A stretch of 64,000 nucleotides of DNA, taken from positions 2,666,001-2,730,000 of the forward strand of contig CBDFFQ010000001.1 of NCBI GenBank assembly GCA_965246835.1. Direction: 5' to 3'. The notes below the pieces were generated by a model. It worked only from the letters and a program-made list of their open reading frames with translations, had not been told where the DNA came from and searched no databases. The DNA comes from JANPPS01 sp965246835. GTDB taxonomy: Bacteria > Pseudomonadota > Alphaproteobacteria > Acetobacterales > Acetobacteraceae. Position 1 is the first letter of the stretch. Each line of letters opens with the position of its first letter. Below are positions 16,012-25,567 of this stretch, one piece after another. The position numbers and the translations under genes were made by a program.

Positions 16012-17283
16012 CTACAAAGACGATAATACCGCGGGAGCCAGGGCAGGAACCTTGGCGGCAGGATGCGCCGGATTGCGGAAGCGGAGCTCCCCATCCGGGG
16101 CAGAATCGGGCTCCGGCATGCCGAACAGCTCCAATCGCGAGGAGCAGGTGACGGCGACCACGCTGCGCGCCTCCGGGTTGGTCATGAACTGCCGGGCCTC
16201 CCCCTCCAGCTCCAGCCGGTCCCGCAAATCCCGCCACTCGGCGCGGTCGGTGTCTTCGATGAACATCGCGAGGATGCCGGGCCGGGTGCCGGTGAGGCGC
16301 GTGGGGGCGAGGGCGCCGAGCCGGCGGCGGACGGCGCCGGCCACGGCGTTCTGCGTGCCGGCGCGGGCGGCCATTACGAACACGCCGCCACCGGCCGCGG
16401 TGACGGACAAATGCGCCTCCGGCCCGAATTCCCGGCGTAGGCGCGGCATGAGGCCGAGCTCGTCCGCCTGCGCCGCCGCCAGCATCAACGGGTCGAGGCG
16501 CAGCACCGCCGCTTCGTCCTGATCGGCGCGGCGGGCGGAGGAGAGCATCTCGCGGATGCGGTCATGCAGCGCGCCCAGCAGATCCGCCCCTTCGGCCCGG
16601 AGGCCGCGCGGCAGGGTCATTTTCAAGATGTAGCGGCCGGGATGGGCAGCGAGCCAAGTCTGCAGGTCGGGATCCACGCGGTCCACCAGGTTGAACCAGG
16701 CGCCGCGCTGCACGCCGCGCCCCTCCTCGGCCGAGATCACGTCGCAGGCGACCTCCGCCTCGGCCCCCTCCCGTGTCAGCAGCAGGTCGAACGGTGCGGC
16801 CTCCTCCAGTCCGGCATACGCCACCTCGAACCCGCGGGAGCGTTGCAAGGCCGCGGTGCGGAACAGGTGGAAGGCTGGCACCAGGCAGTCATCGTCGATC
16901 AACGCGCGCCGCAGCAACGCCTCGAGCCGGAGGCGCCCGGCATCGGTCAGCGTGTCGAACAACGCGGCGGCGGCGGCGGCGTGGGTCACGATCCAGCGCT
17001 CCGCCATGCTGAGCGGCCGGTCCGGTGCGCCCCGGCGCAGGCGATCGATCGCGAGCTCGATGCAATGGCGCTGCAAGGCCTGCCGTCCCTGCCGGGTCGG
17101 CGCGGTGGCGAGGGTGCGCACAGCCGCCATCCGCTCCCGCCACGGACGGGCGCCCATCCGCCCCACGAAGCTCTGGAGGGCGGCGCTATCGGGAAGGGTG
17201 TCCAGCGGGACCATCGAATGCAGAGTCTGCGCACACGACTCCGCCGCAGGCAATGACAAGACTGTGAGTTCCTGCAGCGTCAT
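16012..17283 (-). CDS. Hypothetical protein coupled to aroC, possible degenerate nuclease fold
   Basis: 423 residues from the ATG at 17283, which overlaps the aroC stop (ATGA). It is mostly helical in its first half (MTLQELTVLSLPAAES...). The middle has PFDLLLTREGAEAEVACDVISAEEG, a spacing that recalls a PD-(D/E)xK nuclease core with the usual Lys replaced by Asp. It then has a conserved-looking AWFNLVDRVDPDLQTWLAAHPGRYILKM block. No signal peptide or membrane helix is visible. I do not know the function; translational coupling to chorismate synthase and FabI is probably only genomic organisation. Confidence 0.7.
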   Translation of the reverse strand: MTLQELTVLSLPAAESCAQTLHSMVPLDTLPDSAALQSFVGRMGARPWRERMAAVRTLATAPTRQGRQALQRHCIELAIDRLRRGAPDRPLSMAERWIVTHAAAAAALFDTLTDAGRLRLEALLRRALIDDDCLVPAFHLFRTAALQRSRGFEVAYAGLEEAAPFDLLLTREGAEAEVACDVISAEEGRGVQRGAWFNLVDRVDPDLQTWLAAHPGRYILKMTLPRGLRAEGADLLGALHDRIREMLSSARRADQDEAAVLRLDPLMLAAAQADELGLMPRLRREFGPEAHLSVTAAGGGVFVMAARAGTQNAVAGAVRRRLGALAPTRLTGTRPGILAMFIEDTDRAEWRDLRDRLELEGEARQFMTNPEARSVVAVTCSSRLELFGMPEPDSAPDGELRFRNPAHPAAKVPALAPAVLSSL

Positions 17284-18398
17284 GCCCTGTTGTGTACGGC
17301 AAGCGGCATGCGCGCGCGGTCCGGCGCATCCGGCACTTGCGCGCGATGGCGCAAAAGATGGTCCGCCAACACGCAGGCCATCATCGCCTCCCCGACGGGC
17401 ACGGCGCGGATGCCGACGCAGGGGTCGTGACGGCCGGTGGTCACGACCTCCACTTCCTGCCCGGTGCGGTCCACGGACTGCCGGGGCACCAGGATGGAGC
17501 TGGTAGGCTTCACGGCAAAGCGCGCGACGATGGGCTGCCCGGTGGAAATGCCGCCCAGGATCCCGCCGGCGTGGTTGGCGCCGAACTGCACGATGCCGTC
17601 CTGCATCCGCATCTCGTCCGCATTGCCCTCGCCCTGCGCGGCGGCGGCTGCGAACCCGTCTCCGATCTCCACGCCCTTCACGGCATTGATCCCCATCAGC
17701 GCGGACGCGAGATCGGCGTCCAGCTTGCCATAGATGGGGGCGCCGAGGCCCGGTGGCACGCCCTCGGCCACAATTTCGATCACCGCGCCGACGCTGGACC
17801 CGGCACGGCGGATTTTCACCAACTCCGCTTCCCATCGCTGGGCCGCGGCGGCATCGGGGCAGAATAGCGGGTTCCGGTCCACCGCGTTCCAATCCCAGGC
17901 GGCGCGGTCCACGGTATCGGCGCCCATCTGCACCATGGCGCCCCGGATGCGCACGCCGGCGCCCAGCACGAGGCGTGCGATGGCGCCGGCCGCCACGCGC
18001 ATCGCCGTCTCCCGTGCCGAGCTGCGGCCGCCGCCGCGATGGTCGCGAATGCCGTATTTCAGTTCGTAGGTGAGGTCCGCATGGCCGGGCCGGAACTGGG
18101 TGGCGATGGCGCCATAGTCGCGGGAGCGCTGGTCCACGTTCTGAATTTCGACCGCGATCGGTGTCCCGGTGGTCATCCCATCCATCGTGCCCGACAGGAT
18201 CCGCACCGTGTCCGGCTCCTGGCGCTGGGTCGTGAGCTTGGACTGCCCGGGGCGGCGCCGGTCGAGCCAGGGCTGGATATCGGCCTCGGTCAACGGCAGG
18301 CGGGGCGGGCAGCCATCGATGACGGCGCCGATGGCCGGGCCATGGCTCTCGCCCCAGGTCGTGACGCGGAACAGGTGCCCGAAGCTGTTATGGCTCAA
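17280..18398 (-). CDS. aroC: Chorismate synthase
   Basis: 372 residues, normal length. The start MSHNSFGHLFRVTTWGESHG is the first AroC signature, followed by GRSSARETAMRVAAGAIA and GGISTGQPIVARFAVKPT. The enzyme converts EPSP to chorismate, the last step of the shikimate pathway, using reduced FMN. It follows fabI by five bases and its stop overlaps the start of the next gene, so fabI-aroC-unknown form one operon. Confidence 0.97.
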   Translation of the reverse strand: MSHNSFGHLFRVTTWGESHGPAIGAVIDGCPPRLPLTEADIQPWLDRRRPGQSKLTTQRQEPDTVRILSGTMDGMTTGTPIAVEIQNVDQRSRDYGAIATQFRPGHADLTYELKYGIRDHRGGGRSSARETAMRVAAGAIARLVLGAGVRIRGAMVQMGADTVDRAAWDWNAVDRNPLFCPDAAAAQRWEAELVKIRRAGSSVGAVIEIVAEGVPPGLGAPIYGKLDADLASALMGINAVKGVEIGDGFAAAAAQGEGNADEMRMQDGIVQFGANHAGGILGGISTGQPIVARFAVKPTSSILVPRQSVDRTGQEVEVVTTGRHDPCVGIRAVPVGEAMMACVLADHLLRHRAQVPDAPDRARMPLAVHNRA

Positions 18399-18403
18399 TC
18401 GGG

Positions 18404-19249
18404 TCAGGACTCCACGTTGATGTCGGGCGCGGCCGGGTTCTTCATGCCGACGATGTGGTAGCCGCTATCGACGTGATGGGTTTCGCCCGTGACACCGGCC
18501 GAAAGCGGGCTCAGCAGATACATGCCGGCGCCGCCGACCTGTTCGAGCGTCACGTTGCGCTCGAGCGGCGAATTGTATTGGTTCCAGCGCAGGATGTAGC
18601 GGAAATCGCCGATCCCACTCGCCGCCAGCGTCTTCATCGGCCCGGCGGACAGCGCGTTCACCCGGATGCCCTGGCCACCCAGATCGGCCGCCAGATACCG
18701 CACCGAACTCTCGAGCGCCGCCTTGGCCACGCCCATCACGTTGTAATGCGGCATCACCCGTTCGGCGCCCAGATAGGACAAGGTCAACAGGCTGCCGCCA
18801 TTGCGCATCATCGGGACCGCACGCTGCGCGACCGCGGTGAAGGAGAAACAGGAGATGTCGAGCGCCGTCAGGAACGCGGCCCGGGGTGTGTCGAGGTATT
18901 TGCCACGCAAATAAGCTTTATCGGCCCAGCCGATAGCGTGGACCACGAAATCGATGCCATCCCAGGCCTGCCCGATCGTCGCGAAGGCGGCATCGATGCT
19001 GGCATCGTCCGCCACGTCGCACGGCGCCAGCACGGTGCTGCCGATGGAGGCGGCCAGCGGGCGAACCCGCTTCTCCAGCGCGTCCCCCTGATAGGTGAAC
19101 GCGATCTCCGCCCCTTGCGCGGCACAGGCGGCGGCGATGCCCCACGCGATCGAGCGGTCGTTCGCGACCCCCATCACCACGCCGCGCAGCCCCTGCATCA
19201 GCGTTCCCGTGCGGGGCGCGGCGGTTTCAGGTAGGGCGACGTCCGGCAT
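18404..19249 (-). CDS. fabI: Enoyl-ACP reductase FabI (NADH)
   Basis: 281 residues from the ATG at 19249, with AGAGG six bases upstream. FabI features: GVANDRSIAWGIAAACAAQGAE in the nucleotide-binding region, the SYLGAERVMPHYNVMGVAKAAL active-site region with the Tyr-x6-Lys arrangement of FabI, and HHVDSGYHIVGM at the C terminus. It performs the last reduction of fatty-acid elongation. It heads the operon with aroC and is divergent from pdxH, with about 125 bases between the two starts. Confidence 0.96.
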   Translation of the reverse strand: MPDVALPETAAPRTGTLMQGLRGVVMGVANDRSIAWGIAAACAAQGAEIAFTYQGDALEKRVRPLAASIGSTVLAPCDVADDASIDAAFATIGQAWDGIDFVVHAIGWADKAYLRGKYLDTPRAAFLTALDISCFSFTAVAQRAVPMMRNGGSLLTLSYLGAERVMPHYNVMGVAKAALESSVRYLAADLGGQGIRVNALSAGPMKTLAASGIGDFRYILRWNQYNSPLERNVTLEQVGGAGMYLLSPLSAGVTGETHHVDSGYHIVGMKNPAAPDINVES

Positions 19250-19373
19250 GGCAAACCTCTGTTGATGCGGCAGGACCGGCAAGTGGCACAACCCGGCGCG
19301 GCGCGGCAAGGGGGATGGCCCTGGCGACCCGGCCCCGATCCCGCCAAGATGCGCCCGCAGCCCGAGGAATACC

Positions 19374-19985
19374 ATGCCCGACACCGCGCTTTCGTCCGGA
19401 ATCCCCGAAGCCACTGACCCGCTGGCGCTGTTCGCCAGCTGGCTGGCGGAGGCCGGGCGCACGGAACCGAACGACCCCAATGCGATGACGGTCGCGACCT
19501 GCACCCCGGACGGCCGCCCCTCCGCCCGCACCGTGCTGCTGAAGGACCACGATTCCAGGGGATTCGTGTTCTACACCAACTACGAGGGCCGCAAGGGCCG
19601 CGAGCTGCTGGCCAACCCGCATGCGGCGCTGCTGTTCTATTGGAAGACGCTGCATCGGCAGGTCCGGGTCGAGGGCGTGGTGGAGACTGTGTCGGCCGAG
19701 GACGCCGATGCCTACTACGCCAGCCGCGCCCGCGTGAGCCGCCTGGGCGCCTGGGCCTCCGACCAGTCCCGCCCCTTGCCGGCCCGGGCGGAGTTGGAGC
19801 GGCGGGTGGCGGCGCTGGAGGCGCAGTATCCGGGCGATGACATCCCCCGGCCCGCGCATTGGTCCGGGTTCCGGGTGGTGCCCGCCACGATCGAGTTTTG
19901 GCAGGACATGCCGTTCCGTCTGCATGACCGGCGGGTGTATACGCGGGCGGGGGCGGGATGGACGGCGGAGGCGCTGTATCCTTGA
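19374..19985 (+). CDS. pdxH: Pyridoxamine 5'-phosphate oxidase
   Basis: 203 residues. Recognisable PdxH: AMTVATCTPDGRPSARTVLLK, FYTNYEGRKGRELLANPHAALLFYW, and the C-terminal FRLHDRRVYTR. It oxidises pyridoxine or pyridoxamine 5'-phosphate to PLP with FMN and oxygen. The divergent arrangement with fabI is common in this group. Start at 19374 gives the expected length. Confidence 0.96.
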   Translation: MPDTALSSGIPEATDPLALFASWLAEAGRTEPNDPNAMTVATCTPDGRPSARTVLLKDHDSRGFVFYTNYEGRKGRELLANPHAALLFYWKTLHRQVRVEGVVETVSAEDADAYYASRARVSRLGAWASDQSRPLPARAELERRVAALEAQYPGDDIPRPAHWSGFRVVPATIEFWQDMPFRLHDRRVYTRAGAGWTAEALYP

Positions 19986-20190
19986 GGGGCTGCTTTCGAC
20001 CTCATGTCGGGCAACTAGCTACTTACCTCGGTCGCCCCAAAGCAGACCCTGAGGTCGATCCTTCTCAAATGTGCAGCTGCTTACGTATGGTCCGGAAAAC
20101 AAGTATGCGAAACCGACCCATTTTCCCTGATGCCCGCTATCCGGGTATGCGGTATCAGCGGCGAGAGAAGATGAACTGATCGGATAACTG

Positions 20191-22076
20191 GTGTTCAATA
20201 GTGATAAACAGCCGCTTGAAACGCTGCTTCGGCGCGCGCACGAAGGCAAGCTACAGCTCCCGGACTTTCAGCGCAGTTATGTCTGGACCGAGGATAGCGT
20301 AATCAGCCTGCTCGCAAGCATCCTGAGAGGCTACCCCGTCGGGGCACTGCTGACTTTGGAACGTGGTGGAGAGGTCGACTTCAAACCACGTGGATTGGAG
20401 GGAACCAAAGTCCAAGGTCTCCGGCCCGAAACGTTGTTACTCGACGGTCAACAGCGGATTACGTCCCTTTACCAAGCTCTTTACAGCGAGCAACCGGCTC
20501 TGATGGACCGCGGACGAGGCACCTACGCGAAACGGCACTTTTTCCTTGATATTGCAAAAGCACTGAGTGAGGCGGTCGATATAGCGGATGCTATCACTGC
20601 CGTGCCGGAAGATCGGATAATCCGCTCCGACTTTGGTAGAGTAATTGATCTTGACGTTTCGACCAAGGATCGGCAATTCGAGCAGCACCTGTTCCCTCTT
20701 GATCGTGTGTTCGATGATCGAGACTGGATCTATGGTTGGCGCGATCATTGGCGCGACAGGCCTGAACGCCCCCAAGTCGACGATATGGAGCGTGGGTTGG
20801 AAAGGCGCGTGCTCCGGCCGCTTCGCGAATACCAGATGCCGATCATCAACTTGGACAAGACAAACAGCAGAGCAGCAATTTGCACAATCTTTGAGAAAGT
20901 GAATGTGGGAGGCGTCAAGCTGGATGCCTTCGAACTGCTGACCGCAATGTATGCCGGCGAAGGCCAAGGTTACGACTTGAGAGAGGATTGGTTCGGAACA
21001 CCTACCCAGCATGGACGCCGTGCACGAATTTCACAGAAGAGCCCTCGCGAGGGCGGTATCTTCGTGAAGCTTGCATCGACTGACTTTCTCCAGGCATGCA
21101 CCCTGCTTCACACCGTCGAGCGCCGTGACTTGGCTGCAGCTGCAGGTAAGATCGGCCTCGATCTGCCCCAAGTCAATTGCAAGCGAGAGACATTACTACA
21201 GCTTCCTCTTGATGTTTTTCTCCGCTTAGCGCCGAAGGTAGAGCAGGGCTTCGCTGAAGCAGCAAAGTTTCTTGGCGAGCAACGAATCTTGTATAATGAT
21301 GCGTTACCTTATGCACCGCAGATTATGGCACTTGCCGCCTATTTCGCTTTAACTGGACCGCAAGGTGGAAGCGCTGCAGCCAAATTTAAACTAGCGCGCT
21401 GGTTCTGGGCGGGAGTGCTGGGAGAGCATTACGGAAGCGGCACAGATACCAAGATCGCCCGCGATGTGCCCGAACTGCGCCGCTGGATTTTGGACCCGAA
21501 CTCGCCAGACCCAGTGATCTTCAGCGTAACTTACATGCAGGCCGATCGCCTTAACTCGCTACGTAATCGGCGGGCTGCAGCTTACAAAGGATTTCATGCT
21601 CTACTGATGAAACGGGGATGCCGTGATTTCGTGACGGGTGACGGCTTTGACGTCATGAGCTTATGGCAAGAGCCGATTGACGTTCACCACATTTTCCCGC
21701 AGGCTTGGTGCAAGGTGCATGGAAAGTCACCCGAGGATTATGATAGCATCATCAATAAGACCCCGCTTTCGGCAGCAACTAACCGATGGATTATACGTGG
21801 CGATGCACCGTCCGAGTACCTTGCCCGCATTGAGCAGGACCACAAGGTAAATAGGGAGGATCTCGACAGAATCTTACGCGAGCATCTGATTAATCCCACT
21901 TTACTGCGCGCGAATGACTTCGAGGGTTTCTTTGCAGACCGAAAAGCGCGATTAGCTGCATTGGCGGGTGATGCCATGGGCAGGCTGGTTGTAGAACTGT
22001 TGCTGTCGAGCCGGACCTGGTTGCCGCACCGGCTCTGACACTCGATGAACGTGAACAGCTTGAGGCTGATGTGTAA
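20191..22076 (+). CDS. GmrSD-type (DUF262 plus HNH) nuclease protein, 3' end frameshifted
   Basis: About 615 residues from a GTG at 20191. The N-terminal DUF262 domain has LPDFQRSYVW and LLLDGQQRITSLYQAL, the ParB-like NTPase/nuclease motifs of GmrS. The C-terminal half has DVHHIFPQAWC, the HNH nuclease core as in GmrD. GmrSD enzymes are type IV restriction systems that cleave glucosylated hydroxymethylcytosine DNA; single-gene fusions are common and many are phage defences. The annotated frame ends at 22038, but a one-base shift near 21995 lets it continue to ...ALTLDEREQLEADV and a TAA at 22074, the more natural end. The gene is AT-richer than its neighbours, consistent with transfer. Confidence 0.85.
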
Positions 22077-22277
22077 TGGCCTCACTTACGCCGCCAAGAT
22101 CAAGACAGATTAGAAACCCGAGAGTGGCCTGCGAAAATATCGCGAGCCGCGCGTTGACGTCGGCTTCTGCCTGTTGACCGCTGGAGGCGGACAGTCCGCT
22201 CCCCACCCGACGACCACGCCCCGCTCTCGATCAAAGACACGGCTCTCAGAGCGTCATGTTGCGCCACCGGGGCTGGC

Positions 22278-23513
22278 TCATCGGTCCGGTGCGAAATCCG
22301 GGGCGGCCACGGAGGGCGGCCGGTTCAGCAGCAGGTCCGTCGCCAGCCGCGCCGTGCCGCAGGCCAGTGTCCAGCCCAGCGCGCCATGCCCGGTGTTCAG
22401 GAACAAGCCCGGCAGCCGGGACCAGCCCACCAGGGGCCGGCTATCGGGGGTGGCGGGGCGGAGGCCGGTCCAGGGTTCGGTGCCGGATGCGATGTCCAGG
22501 TCGATTGCGGCGGTGGCGGCATCCTGCACGGTGCGGAGCCGGGCCGGGTCGAGCGTGTGGTCCTCGCCCACCATGTCCGCCACACCGGCCGCGCGCACCA
22601 GGGCGGCGCCGCCCCGCTCGAGCGGCGCCAGCACCACTTTGCGCTCGAGGTCGGTCACGCTATGGCGCAGTCCCGGGCCGGAGGCTTGGCGGGCGGTGAG
22701 GCTGTAGCCCTTCATCGGATAGACCGGGATGCGCAGCCCCGCCGCGCGCCCGAACCGCCGCGCGCCGGAGCCGAGCGCCAGCACGAACGCATCCGCCGCG
22801 ATCTCTGCCCCCGCAGCCCGGATGGCAACGAGCCGGCCCTCCCGCAGCACGGGCTCCGCTTCCTCGCCCATGTGCCATCGGATGGCGTTGCGCGCCCGCA
22901 ATGCTGCTGCGAGCCCATCGCAGAACTGCCCGCAATCCCCGACCTGCTCGGCCGCGGTATAGACGCCGCCCGCCAGCTCATCCGCCGGGATGCGTAGGGC
23001 GGGTTCGCAGGCGAGGCACTCCGCGGCGGACAGCACGTCCTGACCCGCGCCGGCGCTCCGCCGCGCTTCGGCGAACCCGGCGCCACTGCGGTGCAGGACC
23101 AGCTTGCCCGCCTCCCGCCAGCCGAATTGCAGCGATAGGCGCCGTTGCAACGCCTCCAGCTCCTGCCGGCTCAGCGCCGCCAGCGCGAGTTGCGCCGCCA
23201 CGGTCCGCTGCACCATCGCCGGCCGGCAGGCGGAGAGGAACGCCAGGCCCCAGCGCAGGAACGCGGGGTCCATGCCGGGCCGCACCCGGAGCGGGCCGCC
23301 CGATTGCGCCAGCAGACCCGGCAGATGCGCCAGCGTTTCGGGCGAGGCCAGCGGCGCCACGAAGTGGTAGGAAAGCTGCGCGCCATTGCCCCGGCTGGCT
23401 TCCTGCCCGGCGCTGTCATGCCGGTCCACGATCGTGACCTCGCACCCCGCCTCCGCCAACGCCCAGGCGGTGGTCAGCCCCACCACCCCCGCCCCCAAGA
23501 TGCACACGTGCAT
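22278..23513 (-). CDS. D-amino-acid dehydrogenase-like FAD oxidoreductase
   Basis: 411 residues from the ATG at 23513, with AGGAGG five bases upstream. The N-terminal MHVCILGAGVVGLTTAWALAEAG is the FAD-binding Rossmann motif of DadA-type enzymes, then EASRGNGAQLSYHFVAPLASP and, near the C terminus, GLRPATPDSRPLVGWSRLPGLFLNTGHGALGWTL. DadA oxidises D-amino acids to oxo-acids and passes electrons to the respiratory chain. The neighbouring amino-acid transporter and divergent LysR gene fit amino-acid catabolism, but the substrate is not determined. Confidence 0.9.
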   Translation of the reverse strand: MHVCILGAGVVGLTTAWALAEAGCEVTIVDRHDSAGQEASRGNGAQLSYHFVAPLASPETLAHLPGLLAQSGGPLRVRPGMDPAFLRWGLAFLSACRPAMVQRTVAAQLALAALSRQELEALQRRLSLQFGWREAGKLVLHRSGAGFAEARRSAGAGQDVLSAAECLACEPALRIPADELAGGVYTAAEQVGDCGQFCDGLAAALRARNAIRWHMGEEAEPVLREGRLVAIRAAGAEIAADAFVLALGSGARRFGRAAGLRIPVYPMKGYSLTARQASGPGLRHSVTDLERKVVLAPLERGGAALVRAAGVADMVGEDHTLDPARLRTVQDAATAAIDLDIASGTEPWTGLRPATPDSRPLVGWSRLPGLFLNTGHGALGWTLACGTARLATDLLLNRPPSVAAPDFAPDR

Positions 23514-23557
23514 AGCCACCTCCTGTGGACGATGTGGCGTGGGGCCGGGCGGCCCGT

Positions 23558-23578
23558 CCAATGCAGAAAATGCATTGG
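23558..23578. promoter_or_regulatory. Perfect inverted repeat between dadA-like and lysR genes
   Basis: CCAATGCA-GAAAA-TGCATTGG: eight-base perfect arms with a five-base spacer, in the 111-base gap between divergent starts at 23513 and 23625. Position and symmetry fit a binding site for the adjacent LysR-type regulator, although the classical T-N11-A core is only loosely matched. Confidence 0.6.
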
Positions 23579-23624
23579 CCCGGCGAATAGCGGAGGGCTA
23601 TGCAGCCTCAACGAAGGTGCATCA

Positions 23625-24509
23625 GTGGAAACGCGATGGCTGCAGGATTTCCTCAACTTGGCTGAAGCCGGGTCATTCACCCGCGCGGCGCAGGCGCGGC
23701 ATTCGTCGCAGGCCGCGTTCAGCCGGCGGATCCAATCGCTCGAGCACTGGCTTGGCACCACCCTGGTGGATCGCAGCGCGTTCCCCACCCGGTTGACGGC
23801 CGAGGGCGAGCGCTTCCGCACGCAGGCCGCCGAGATCCTCGACCGCATCCTCACCAGCCGCGGCGAGCTGCAGGGGCGGCCGGTGCCGGACCGGGTGCGG
23901 CTGGCGATCCCGTTCGCCCTTGCCACGACGGCCCTTCCAGCCTGGTGGGCCAGATGGCGAGGTGAGGACGCGCTGGCCTGTCAGGTGGAGTCCGGCAACG
24001 TGCACGACATGGTCACGAGCCTGGTCGCCGGGACGGTCGATCTCCTGGTCTGCTTCCACAGCGCGCAGCAGCCGATCGAGCTGGACCCCGCGCGCTATGA
24101 CCGTCACGTGCTGCGGACGGACCGGTTGCGCCCCTATGCGGCGCCGGGCTCCCTGGCAGCTGCGGCGTGGCCGGGGCGTGCCGGGCATCCGGTGCCGCTG
24201 CTGCGCTACCCCGCCAGCGTGTATTTCGGCCGCCTGGTCGCGATGGCGATCGACGACGGCCCGGCGCTTCATGCCACCACCGTTATGGAGTGCGAGATGG
24301 CGGATGTGCTGCGCGGCCTGGCTTTGGCCGGGCAGGGGGCGGCCTGGTTACCGGATTGCGCGGTGCGGGACGGGGATGCGCTGGTGCCGCTGGGCGGTGA
24401 GGCCTGGGCATCGACCGTCGACACCGTGGCGTTCCGCGATCGTCAGGCCCGTCGCCCGGCGCTCGATCGGCTCTGGACACGGCTGGCAAATGGCACCTTA
24501 GTTTCCTGA
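23625..24509 (+). CDS. LysR-family transcriptional regulator
   Basis: 294 residues from the GTG at 23625 (VETRWLQDFLNLAEAGSFTRAAQARHSSQAAFSRRIQSLE), preceded by GAAGG. The winged helix-turn-helix occupies residues 1-60 and the effector domain the rest. It is divergent from the D-amino-acid dehydrogenase gene and 14 bases from gltI, so it probably controls one or both, and itself, through the inverted repeat at 23558. Inducer unknown. Confidence 0.92.
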   Translation: METRWLQDFLNLAEAGSFTRAAQARHSSQAAFSRRIQSLEHWLGTTLVDRSAFPTRLTAEGERFRTQAAEILDRILTSRGELQGRPVPDRVRLAIPFALATTALPAWWARWRGEDALACQVESGNVHDMVTSLVAGTVDLLVCFHSAQQPIELDPARYDRHVLRTDRLRPYAAPGSLAAAAWPGRAGHPVPLLRYPASVYFGRLVAMAIDDGPALHATTVMECEMADVLRGLALAGQGAAWLPDCAVRDGDALVPLGGEAWASTVDTVAFRDRQARRPALDRLWTRLANGTLVS

Positions 24510-24523
24510 ACAGGAGTATCTGC

Positions 24524-25432
24524 ATGCGCATCGTTTCATGGGCCCTGGCGGCCTTGCTCGTCACCCCCTTCGCGTCGCACGCCCAGGAGCTCACGGGCAC
24601 GCTGAAGAAGATCAAGGAGACCGGCACCATCACCCTCGGCGTGCGGGACAGCTCGGTTCCGTTCAGCTATCTCGATGATCAGCAAAAGCCCGTGGGCTAC
24701 GCGATCGACATCTGCATGAAGGTGGTGGACGCGATCAAGGCCGAGCTGAAGCTGGCGGACCTCAAGGTCGTGACCAACCCGGTGACATCGGCCACGCGCA
24801 TCCCGCTGATGGCCAACGGCACCATCGACCTGGAATGCGGCAGCACCACCAACAACGCCGAGCGCCAGAAGCAAGTGGCGTTCAGCAACACCTACTTCCT
24901 GACCGCCAGCATGTTCGTGGCGAAGAAGGCCGCCAAGCTCGCTACGATCGACGACCTCAAGGGCAAGACCGTGGTGTCCACCTCGGGCACCACCAACATC
25001 CTGCAGCTCAACCAGGCCAACACGGCGCGCAGCCTGGGCATGAACATCCTCACGGGCAAAGATCACGCCGAAAGCTTCCTGCTGGTCGACACGGGCCGGG
25101 CGGCGGCGTTCGTGATGGATGACGTGCTGCTCGCAAGCCTGGTGGCGTCCGCGAAAGAGCCCGGCGCCTACGCCATCAGCACGGACGCGTTCTCCAAGCC
25201 AGAGCCCTATTCCTTGATGATGCGGCGGGACGATGCCCCGTTCAAGAAAGTGGTGGACGGCGCCACCGCGCGGCTGTTCCAGAGCCCGGAGGGGGCGGCG
25301 ATCTATGCCAAGTGGTTCACGCAACCGATCCCGCCGAGGGGCCTCAACCTGAACCTGCCGATGGCGCCGGTGCTTGCCGCATCCTGGAAGGCGCCGAGCG
25401 ACAATCCGGACCCGGCGCATTACGCGCAGTAA
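24524..25432 (+). CDS. gltI: Glutamate/aspartate-type ABC substrate-binding protein
   Basis: 302 residues with a signal peptide (MRIVSWALAALLVTPFASHA). The family-3 binding-protein pattern is clear: TLKKIKETGTITLGVRDSSVPFSYLDD, LECGSTTNNAERQKQVAFSNTYF, GKTVVSTSGTTNI. The closest recognised relatives are GltI/AatJ, which bind glutamate and aspartate. It leads a gltIJKL operon; a palindromic repeat pair lies between it and gltJ and may favour higher expression of this first gene. Confidence 0.9.
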   Translation: MRIVSWALAALLVTPFASHAQELTGTLKKIKETGTITLGVRDSSVPFSYLDDQQKPVGYAIDICMKVVDAIKAELKLADLKVVTNPVTSATRIPLMANGTIDLECGSTTNNAERQKQVAFSNTYFLTASMFVAKKAAKLATIDDLKGKTVVSTSGTTNILQLNQANTARSLGMNILTGKDHAESFLLVDTGRAAAFVMDDVLLASLVASAKEPGAYAISTDAFSKPEPYSLMMRRDDAPFKKVVDGATARLFQSPEGAAIYAKWFTQPIPPRGLNLNLPMAPVLAASWKAPSDNPDPAHYAQ

Positions 25433-25443
25433 CCGTTCTTTCT

Positions 25444-25560
25444 TCCCCCTCTCCCGCTGGCGGGAGAGGGTTGGGGTGAGGGTGGAAGCCACACTCCCAG
25501 ACCCCGGCGTGTGTCATCCCACCCTCACCCCGTCCCTCTCCCGCCAGCGGGAGAGGGGGA
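25444..25560. repeat. REP-type paired palindromic repeat in the glt operon
   Basis: Two arms of about 42 bases, 25444-25485 and 25519-25560, are reverse complements with only about two mismatches; each contains its own small palindrome (CTCTCCCGCTGGCGGGAGAG). The transcript can fold into one long hairpin. The same element occurs at 53445-53557 before hom. Location between a binding-protein gene and permease genes is typical of elements that protect upstream mRNA from decay. Confidence 0.8.
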
Positions 25561-25567
25561 GACAAAG

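Noticed and set aside
25511..25567. ATG start of gltJ inside the repeat (MSSHPHPVPLPPAGEGE)
   Set aside because: This sequence is translation of the REP arm; the TTG at 25568 has a better ribosome site and begins the conserved part.
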